A DNA stretch of 47,761 nt, taken from positions 1 to 47,761 of the forward strand of contig JAVBNF010000059.1 of NCBI GenBank assembly GCA_031551725.1, written 5' to 3'. This stretch comes from JAVBNF01 sp031551725 (GTDB lineage: Bacteria > Bacteroidota > Bacteroidia > Bacteroidales > P3). Positions 40,813 to 47,761 of this stretch are shown one piece after another (position 1 is the first letter of the stretch; every line of letters begins with the position of its first letter). The notes beneath the pieces are model-generated. The model saw only the letters and a program-made list of their open reading frames with translations. It did not search any database and was not told the origin of the DNA. Position numbers and translations under genes: made by a program.

Positions 40813-43074
40813 ATGGCAGTTGCTACTCTGGAAATTAGACATTTACTTGTAATAACAAGTTTTTTCATCACTATCTTTGTAACATGTAAAATTGAAGATC
40901 GTTCGGAAAAAGTTTATGAAGCGACTGGGGCCCCGGATATAAAAAGGACATTTCAACCGGTTGTAACTTCTGTTGTGGGGCGTGTGATAGACAAGAATCA
41001 AGAACCCATTGAAGGAGCCAGTGTGGCTGCCGGATTTAAAACTGAGAATTCGAACAGTTTTGTTGTTGTGACAACAGATAAAAATGGAGAATTTCGCATA
41101 GATGATGTGATTATAGATGCAACGGTTGGTAGTGTAAAAGTGAGTAAAGATGGATATTTTAATGGTATTCGTGCATTTTCAACACATAGCAAAGCGGATA
41201 ATTATGTTCAAATCCAACTCATAGAAAAAGAAATTTCAGGAACATTTTCTGCGATCAATGGAGGAGGCATCAACGTTGGAAGTTCTGGAAGCGCCCTTGA
41301 TTTTAGTGCCGGTTCTGTTATTGACGAGGCAACAGGAAAAACATATAATGGAACTGTTTCTGTGTCGGCATTTTATCTTAATCCGGAAGATGAGAATTTT
41401 GATCAGTTTATGCCCGGTAATCTGATGGCTTTAAATGGGGCAAATGAATATCGTTTTTTACAAACGTTCGGAATGATGGCTGTTGAACTGGAAGGCGAAA
41501 ATGGAGAGAAACTTCAGTTAGATAAAAATAAACCGGCAACAATGACTATGTTGATTCCGTCAACATTATTGGTGGAAGCTCCTGCTACTATCCCTCTTTG
41601 GTATTTTGATGAAGATTTAGGACTCTGGATTGAAGAAGGAATTGCAACAAAACAAGGAGATAAATATATTGGACAAGTGAGGCATTTCTCGTTTTGGAAT
41701 TGCGATCTGCCTAACCAGATAGTGGAGTTTAGAATGAAATTGGTCGACCAAAATGATGCACCTATTTCCGCTTTAACCGTGGTAATAAATGTAGAAAATA
41801 TGACTACATACGGAAATAGAACAGGAACGGGAATAACAAATGGTAATGGCGATGTGTTTGGATTTGTACCTAAAGACAAAGAATTGTCTTTTACAGTATA
41901 TAGAGATTGTGGAATATCTCGGGAGCCCATTTATACAGCGTATTTAGGATCTTTCAAAACGGATGTGAATTATGGTGTTGTCAAAATAAATATCGCTGCA
42001 CTCGATGTTTTAACGATTCAAGGAAATGTAAATGAATGTTCCGGGAAGAAAGTAACCGACGGGATAGTTGGTGTTTCTATAAATGGCAGGCGGTTTTATA
42101 CACATATTAAAGATGGGTTTTATGCTTTGTCCTTGAATTCATGTCAAGTTTCGCATAGTGTTAAACTTCAGTTTTTTATGGATGGACACGTGAGCTCAGA
42201 TACTAACTTTGTATATCCTATAGGAACACATACATGTAATTATACATATTGCAACACATCAGATACAGAGGCGAATATTGATGATACAACCCAGTTTTTT
42301 AAAGTGTCGGGTACATTCACGCGCAATTATGATGTTTTTCACTCCCACGGGAAATTGAAAATAGTTCCCTCTGCTATTTATGCGGATTTTGGAGAATTTT
42401 CAAATACTTTTCCTATTACTGCATCTGCATTGGATTATACGTACATGGTAAGAAATAAAAGGACCTATCCAAGAGGAATTTTGATGGAAGACTGGTGGTT
42501 GCACATGGCGCCATTTGTAAACGATACATTTGATCTAAGCAGAAAGATAGACACTGTCAATTTGAGTATTAGTGGGCCAAGTTGTTTGGAAGAACTCTAC
42601 TATGATGCTACGGGCAAATTTTATGATGCTCCTGCCAAAGGAATTGGTAATGTCAGAGGACGTTTTTTGGGTATTTCAATTAACTCATCTGGCGTAATTT
42701 CGGATGCTGCTGCAAAACTTTATCCATATCCATTGGCTATAAATGGTACGTCGTTACCTTCAGTTGTTATGCAACAACATCGCTCGATTGAAAGAATCGG
42801 CTTTTATGAAGGGGACGTCTTGATGGAAATTACAAACCATAAAGAAGTTTATAATCCTGATTTGAAAGCAATTGAAATTTGGATTGACGGAGCATTTGAA
42901 ACGTTGCCGGGCAAGCCTGTAAAAGAAAAATTAACTGTTTATTATCCGGTAAGATCCAATGTTGTTCAATACGTATATATTGGAGGAGCAACTACAGAAC
43001 AACCAAGCGGAGTTGTATTAAATACGCTTATACTTAAAGGTTCTTTTAGGTTTAAGATCATTAAAAAGGGATAG
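40813..43074 (+). CDS. Large surface lipoprotein with carboxypeptidase-regulatory-like domain
   Basis: The 753-aa protein starts with a hydrophobic segment ending in FVTC, a plausible lipobox (Cys ~25). A CarbopepD_reg-like beta domain follows (~53-135; VVGRVIDKNQEPIEGASVAAGF). A region at ~145-295 resembles the extracellular domain of CILP/FAM171-like bacterial proteins (SALDFSAGSVIDEATGKTY). A second beta-sandwich set and an unrecognised C-terminal half make up the rest. Acidic, glycine-rich repeats are absent. It lies 7 bases upstream of the activase gene but has its own promoter. Function is unknown; an outer-surface location is inferred. Confidence 0.75.
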   Translation: MAVATLEIRHLLVITSFFITIFVTCKIEDRSEKVYEATGAPDIKRTFQPVVTSVVGRVIDKNQEPIEGASVAAGFKTENSNSFVVVTTDKNGEFRIDDVIIDATVGSVKVSKDGYFNGIRAFSTHSKADNYVQIQLIEKEISGTFSAINGGGINVGSSGSALDFSAGSVIDEATGKTYNGTVSVSAFYLNPEDENFDQFMPGNLMALNGANEYRFLQTFGMMAVELEGENGEKLQLDKNKPATMTMLIPSTLLVEAPATIPLWYFDEDLGLWIEEGIATKQGDKYIGQVRHFSFWNCDLPNQIVEFRMKLVDQNDAPISALTVVINVENMTTYGNRTGTGITNGNGDVFGFVPKDKELSFTVYRDCGISREPIYTAYLGSFKTDVNYGVVKINIAALDVLTIQGNVNECSGKKVTDGIVGVSINGRRFYTHIKDGFYALSLNSCQVSHSVKLQFFMDGHVSSDTNFVYPIGTHTCNYTYCNTSDTEANIDDTTQFFKVSGTFTRNYDVFHSHGKLKIVPSAIYADFGEFSNTFPITASALDYTYMVRNKRTYPRGILMEDWWLHMAPFVNDTFDLSRKIDTVNLSISGPSCLEELYYDATGKFYDAPAKGIGNVRGRFLGISINSSGVISDAAAKLYPYPLAINGTSLPSVVMQQHRSIERIGFYEGDVLMEITNHKEVYNPDLKAIEIWIDGAFETLPGKPVKEKLTVYYPVRSNVVQYVYIGGATTEQPSGVVLNTLILKGSFRFKIIKKG

Positions 43075-43081
43075 GAAGAAG

Positions 43082-46000
43082 ATGTGCCGAATAGGTCTCG
43101 ACATAGGTTCTACTACCGCTAAATTAGCTGTTTTTGATGAAAATCAAAAATTGGTTTACTCCGCTTATCGCCGTCACAATACCCTCATTTTGGAAGTCGT
43201 TGCAGAGTTGCTTTCCGATGTCAAGCGGCATTTGGGCGAAGATGTGCACGTGAGCTTTGCCGTTACAGGCTCAGCCGGCATTGGATTATCCGAAAAAATC
43301 GGAACTCCGTTTGTGCAGGAAGTGGTTGCTGCGACCGAAGTCATCAAACAGCAATATCCCGATGTGCATGTACTCATGGACATCGGAGGCGAAGAGTCCA
43401 AATTGATTTTTTTCGAAAACGGTAAAAATCCCGATATTCGCATGAACGGAAACTGTGCCGGTGGTACAGGTGCTTTCATCGATCAAATGGCATCCTTGCT
43501 CAACATTCCGATGCAAGAAGTTAGTGAGGTCGCCGCATCCGCCACGCAAATATATCCCATCGCTTCGCGTTGCGGCGTATTTGCAAAAACAGACGTCCAA
43601 AATCTATCCAATCGGAAAGTGCCGGTGTCGGACATCATGGCTTCTGTTTTTCATGCAGTGGCCGTACAAGCAATGAATACGCTCGTTCGTGGATTTACGA
43701 TCAAACCGAAAGTCATGTTCATCGGTGGCCCGTTTTCATTCATTCCCCAACTGCAAATTGTTTTTCAACAAGTCATGCGCTTGAACGATGCCGATGTTGT
43801 TACGCCCGAACATCCGGAACTCATGCCCGCCATGGGTGCTGCGTTGGAAGCTGCCGGCCAAATAAAAACAGAAACACTCTCAAGCATTATCAACCGGATT
43901 CATCAAATTACAAATACGCAAACAACTGTTGTTGATCGTTTAAGTCCTTTGTTTGAAGATAAAAACGCTTTCGCGAAATGGCAGGAACAACGCGTAGATA
44001 AAGAAGTTCCGCTTGTCGATCTACAAGATTACAGAGGGAAACATGCTTTTTTGGGAATTGATTCCGGATCTACAACCACAAAAATCGTATTGATAGGAGA
44101 GAAGCAGGAACTGCTTTTCAGGTATTATGCCAACAACAACGGCAATGCTATTCAAACTGTGAAAACAGGTTTGGATGCATTGAAAAATGCAATTTCCGAA
44201 GCCAAAAGCGATGTCAAAATCACGCAAACCGCCGTTACCGGATATGGCGAAGACCTTATGAAAGCAGCCTTTGGGCTCGATTTGGGTTTGGTCGAAACCA
44301 TTGCCCACTACAAAGCGGCGCATTTCCTTTATCCTGATTTAAGTTTTATCATGGATATTGGCGGTCAAGACATGAAAGCCATTTTCATTAAAAATAAAAT
44401 GGTCAATAAAATTGAATTGAACGAATCTTGTTCGTCCGGCTGCGGCTCATTTGTCGAAAATTTTGCAAATTCATTGAATTATTCGGCGGCCGATTTTGCT
44501 CAATTGGCTTGCAGTGCCGAATATCCCTGCGATTTGGGAACGCGTTGTACCGTTTTTATGAATTCAAAAGTGAAACAGGCTTTACGCGAAAATGCAACAA
44601 CGGCCGATATTTCAGCAGGTTTGGCCTATGCCGTTATTAAAAATGCATTATACAAAGTTCTGAAACTTCGTGATGTGTCCGAACTTGGAAACTGCATCGT
44701 TGTGCATGGCGGAACCTTTAAAAACCCCGCTATTCATCGTGCTTTGGAACTTTTGTCAGGAAAAAAAGTACACAGCAGCAACATTCCCGAACTCATGGGT
44801 GCTTACGGCGCAGCGCTTTCCGCGCAAGCGAAATACGAATTAAACGAAATTCAAACAACGTTTATCGGATTGGAAAATCAGGAACAAGCCGTTTCGTCAA
44901 AAACGCAATTACTCAATTGTAAAGGTTGTGAAAACAATTGCGTGGTAAGCAAATTCACATTTCCCAATCAAACCGTATTCTATTCCGGGAATAAATGTGA
45001 AAAGGTTTTTTCAAATAAAGGAGAGAAAAAAGAACCCGGAACCAATCTGTTCGAATATAAAAATAAATTATTGTTCGACCGAAATACCGAACCGCAAATA
45101 AAGCTGCAAAAAACAATTCGCATCGGAATTCCGCGCGCTTTGGGCATCTACGAACATTTTCCGTTTTGGAATACCTTATTTACCAATTGCGGAATGCGCG
45201 TCATCCTGTCCGGTCCGTCCACCATGCCGCTATACTTGAAAGGCTCCGGAACCGTGATGTCCGACAGCATCTGTTTTCCTGCAAAACTCATGCACGGGCA
45301 CGTTATCGAATTGGCCGAAAACATGGTCGACCGTATTTTTTACCCGATTACCGTTTTCGAACGGAAAGAATATAAAGGTGCACAAAATACTTACAATTGT
45401 CCCATTGTAAGCGGCTATGGCGATGTAATTCGCAGCTCCATCAATCCGGAAGAAAAATATAAAACGCCTATCGACACGCCAAGCATGCATTTTGGCGATG
45501 AGAAATTGTTGCGCCGCGCATGCTATGACTATGTGAAACCATTCGGTGTCAACCGTTACCAGTTTATGCGGGCTTTTAAAGCTGCCGCAAAAGAACAGGA
45601 AAAATACCGGACAGATTTGCAGGAAGCTGTTAAAATTACAATAGATAGAGCCGATCGCGAAAACCGCCAACTCGTTATATTGGCCGGCCGGCCCTATCAT
45701 GCAGATTCGCTGATCAACCATAAAACCCCCGAAATGCTTGCAGAAATGGGCGTGGACGTCATCCCCGAACACCTGCTTCCGGAGATTGAAGAATACCACG
45801 CGCAAGTTATTTCACAATGGGCTTATCCGAACCGGATTTACAATGCCGCTGCATGGGTAGCCTCTAAAGGCGCACACGTGCAAATGGTGCAATTTAACTC
45901 ATTCGGTTGCGGCCCCGATGCCGTTGTAATCGACGAATGTGCGGAAGTTTTAAATACCGTTGGTAAAAATCATACTCTAATTAAAATTGATGAAATTACA

Positions 46001-47326
46001 AGTACGGGTTCTGTTCGCTTGCGATTGCGCTCCATGATTGAGTCGTTGGAACTGTCGCAGCAAGAGCGTGAAATAACCAAACATCGCAATCGGAAAACCA
46101 CTCCGCCTTTTACAGAAAAAGACAAAGACCGATTAATATTGGCGCCGCATTTTGGCGATTTCTATTCGCCCTTTATTCCTAATATGTTCACATTGTCCGG
46201 ATATCGGTGTGAAAACTTGCCGAAGCCCGACAAACAATCTGTGCGCGAAGGCTTGCAATATGCAAACAACGAAATTTGCTATCCAGCAACCATTGTGGTT
46301 GGCGATGTGATCAAAGCATTGAAATCCGGCAAATATAAACGCGAAGAAATTGCTGTCGGCATCACACAAACCGGCGGACAATGCCGCGCATCCAACTACA
46401 TCTCGTTAATTAAAAAAGCCATGATAGCCGCCGGATACGACGATATTCCCGTTGTTTCAGTGAATACAGATGGACTTGAAAAAGACAACCAACCCGGACT
46501 GGTCATGCAATGGCGTAAAATGGCGCGCATCTTGTTCGCCACCATTTTATATGCCGATTCCCTTTCCAAACTCTACTACGCAACCATTGTCCGTGAGAAA
46601 AACAAAGGCGATGCCGATCGCGCACGCGATACGTTTTTAGAAAAAGGTGCAATCACCATGCAGCAGAACAAACCCGAATTAATGTTTAAACTGCTCGAAG
46701 AAGCTGTAGAAACATTTAATAAAATTCCTATATATAATAAAGAACTTCCAAAAATTGGAATTGTTGGAGAAATTTTTGTAAAATACAACAGCTTTGCACA
46801 CCAAAACATTGTCGATTGGATGATCGAACAGGAAATTGAAGTCGTTGTTCCGCCTTTATTGGATTTCTTTATGCAAATGTTCGTAAACATGGATGTGAAT
46901 AGAGATTCATTTCTGCGAAGAACAGGATTGGCGGGCTTTTTAATGCAGTTTTTCGAAAAAGCTGCTAATAAATACATTCGTAAAACGGATGTAATATTGC
47001 AAAAATTTCACATTGAAATGCATTTTCACGGTATTCGCGATATGGCCGAAAAAGCAGCACAAGTGGTCAATTTGGCTCAGCAATTCGGCGAAGGATGGCT
47101 CATTCCTGCCGAGATTGCAACTTTTGCAGAAGAAAACGTACACAATGTTGTCAGCGTACAACCTTTCGGATGCATTGCAAACCATGTAATCTCTAAAGGA
47201 ATCGAAAAACGAATAAAGGATTTGTATCCCGATATGAACCTTCTTTTTCTCGATTTCGACGACGGAACCGGCGAAGTGAATGTCTTAAACCGCCTCCATT
47301 TTATGGTCAAAAATGCAAAAAACTAA
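43082..47326 (+). CDS. Giant 2-hydroxyacyl-CoA dehydratase activase-related protein
   Basis: The 1414-aa protein contains two ASKHA ATPase activase domains of the BadF/BadG/BcrA/HgdC family, with GLDIGSTTAKLAVFDE at the start and GIDSGSTTTKIVLIGE at ~325. Each has a Gly-rich second motif and Cys residues positioned for a bridging 4Fe-4S (GNCAGGTGAF; SSGCGSF). A Cys-rich link CKGCENNC (~613) follows. From ~678 to the end is a DUF2229/HgdB-like region (RIGIPRALGIYEHFPFW, QTGGQCRASNY). Proteins of this layout are common in strict anaerobes; ATP-driven one-electron transfer to a dehydratase-like partner is inferred, and the true substrate is unknown. Start ATG is 7 bases after the upstream stop. 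Confidence 0.92.
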   Translation: MCRIGLDIGSTTAKLAVFDENQKLVYSAYRRHNTLILEVVAELLSDVKRHLGEDVHVSFAVTGSAGIGLSEKIGTPFVQEVVAATEVIKQQYPDVHVLMDIGGEESKLIFFENGKNPDIRMNGNCAGGTGAFIDQMASLLNIPMQEVSEVAASATQIYPIASRCGVFAKTDVQNLSNRKVPVSDIMASVFHAVAVQAMNTLVRGFTIKPKVMFIGGPFSFIPQLQIVFQQVMRLNDADVVTPEHPELMPAMGAALEAAGQIKTETLSSIINRIHQITNTQTTVVDRLSPLFEDKNAFAKWQEQRVDKEVPLVDLQDYRGKHAFLGIDSGSTTTKIVLIGEKQELLFRYYANNNGNAIQTVKTGLDALKNAISEAKSDVKITQTAVTGYGEDLMKAAFGLDLGLVETIAHYKAAHFLYPDLSFIMDIGGQDMKAIFIKNKMVNKIELNESCSSGCGSFVENFANSLNYSAADFAQLACSAEYPCDLGTRCTVFMNSKVKQALRENATTADISAGLAYAVIKNALYKVLKLRDVSELGNCIVVHGGTFKNPAIHRALELLSGKKVHSSNIPELMGAYGAALSAQAKYELNEIQTTFIGLENQEQAVSSKTQLLNCKGCENNCVVSKFTFPNQTVFYSGNKCEKVFSNKGEKKEPGTNLFEYKNKLLFDRNTEPQIKLQKTIRIGIPRALGIYEHFPFWNTLFTNCGMRVILSGPSTMPLYLKGSGTVMSDSICFPAKLMHGHVIELAENMVDRIFYPITVFERKEYKGAQNTYNCPIVSGYGDVIRSSINPEEKYKTPIDTPSMHFGDEKLLRRACYDYVKPFGVNRYQFMRAFKAAAKEQEKYRTDLQEAVKITIDRADRENRQLVILAGRPYHADSLINHKTPEMLAEMGVDVIPEHLLPEIEEYHAQVISQWAYPNRIYNAAAWVASKGAHVQMVQFNSFGCGPDAVVIDECAEVLNTVGKNHTLIKIDEITSTGSVRLRLRSMIESLELSQQEREITKHRNRKTTPPFTEKDKDRLILAPHFGDFYSPFIPNMFTLSGYRCENLPKPDKQSVREGLQYANNEICYPATIVVGDVIKALKSGKYKREEIAVGITQTGGQCRASNYISLIKKAMIAAGYDDIPVVSVNTDGLEKDNQPGLVMQWRKMARILFATILYADSLSKLYYATIVREKNKGDADRARDTFLEKGAITMQQNKPELMFKLLEEAVETFNKIPIYNKELPKIGIVGEIFVKYNSFAHQNIVDWMIEQEIEVVVPPLLDFFMQMFVNMDVNRDSFLRRTGLAGFLMQFFEKAANKYIRKTDVILQKFHIEMHFHGIRDMAEKAAQVVNLAQQFGEGWLIPAEIATFAEENVHNVVSVQPFGCIANHVISKGIEKRIKDLYPDMNLLFLDFDDGTGEVNVLNRLHFMVKNAKN

Positions 47327-47341
47327 AAAGAATAAAAAAAT

Positions 47342-47372
47342 ATCACACTGATAATGAGGGTGATTAAAAATA
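47342..47372 (+). terminator. Weak terminator after the activase gene
   Basis: ATCAC (47342-47346) pairs with GTGAT (47360-47364) with an internal CT/AG extension. An A/T-rich run follows. It precedes the rRNA promoter. Confidence 0.45.
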
Positions 47373-47395
47373 TTTTTAATTTTTTTTGCAAAAAG

Positions 47396-47427
47396 TTTTG
47401 GTAATTCAAAAAATAGTTGTAATTTTG
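47396..47427 (+). promoter_or_regulatory. rRNA operon promoter
   Basis: TTTTG (47396-47400), a 19-base spacer and TAATTTTG (47420-47427) give a strong Bacteroidetes promoter ~187 bases upstream of 16S. The leader between carries hairpins GAGCC/GGCTC (~47444-47465), CAATAGC-GAGA-GCTATTG (47499-47516) and ACAAGAA/TTCTTGT (47527-47554), as expected of a processed rRNA leader. Confidence 0.85.
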
Positions 47428-47613
47428 CAATCCCAAAACGGGGGAGCCTCTGTGAAGCGGCTCTGAATAAAAAAGTTCATTGACATTATGTAAACCAGCA
47501 ATAGCGAGAGCTATTGAATAGTAAGTACAAGAAAAGTTTAATAACGCTTCTTGTCAAATTCGATAGAGTAGTAATATCTTGAAGAACAAAATAAATTTAG
47601 ATTAAAACTTTTT

Positions 47614-47761
<148 letters not shown>

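Overview
The window is a chromosomal segment of an anaerobic Bacteroidota, most likely order Bacteroidales. Several things point there. Promoters have the phylum's TTG-N18..22-TAnnTTTG form. Shine-Dalgarno sequences are nearly absent. There is a type IX secretion (T9SS) sorting domain, two Fibrobacter-succinogenes-major-paralogous (FISUMP) proteins, a Bacteroidetes-type glycogen gene set and an AT-rich background. The last ~150 bases are the 5' end of a 16S rRNA gene. An anaerobic sulfatase-maturating enzyme and a giant 2-hydroxyacyl-CoA dehydratase activase indicate anaerobic life.

Layout. 1-369: two tandem copies of a ~167 bp intergenic repeat. 370-3194: anSME facing a Ser-type sulfatase. 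3431-4240: outer-membrane beta-barrel-like protein. ~4269-4371: candidate small RNA. 4374-5556 (-): an orphan pair, a DUF3800 protein and a small nuclease-like protein. 5567-9031 (-): rseP, dxr and a degenerate LytM/M23 protein. 9336-11555 (-): FISUMP protein A with a long structured leader. 11910-15338 (-): cdaA, folP, clpP, tig. 15514-20323 (+): T9SS-tailed protein, YadA-head/S74 protein, ftsE-like ATPase, GT2. 20307-22876 (-): GT4 and a GT-C-like membrane protein. 23012-27921 (+): glycogen debranching enzyme, GT4 glycogen-synthase-like protein, and GH57 read in frame into a histone-H1-like tail. 28332-30332 (+): FISUMP protein B. 30562-32544 (+): glgB. 32546-34292 (-): lipoprotein and membrane protein. 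34384-37203 (+): trkA-trkH. 37250-39028 (+): antitoxin/PIN pair overlapping a divergent arginase-fold gene. 39092-40714: lnt. 40813-43074: surface lipoprotein. 43082-47326: activase. 47614-end: 16S rRNA.

How genes work together. The debranching enzyme, GT4, GH57 and GlgB make up a glycogen metabolism set, interrupted by FISUMP cassette B. rseP, dxr and M23 form one likely operon; tig, clpP, folP and cdaA form another (translation-linked folding, proteolysis, folate, c-di-AMP). anSME would activate the neighbouring serine sulfatase. TrkA/TrkH import potassium.

The most unusual signal is the pair of FISUMP cassettes, which lie ~17 kb apart in opposite orientation. Each has the same promoter and a ~310-nt 5' leader, the same palindrome in the signal-peptide coding region, and the same 3' palindromic terminator. 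The two leaders differ in sequence but keep the same helices by compensatory change, with a crossing (pseudoknotted) topology. This is strong internal evidence for a structured regulatory RNA, and I do not recognise it as a known class. Other items of note are the GH57/H1 fusion, the DUF3800/nuclease-like pair and the promoter-plus-hairpin sRNA candidate.
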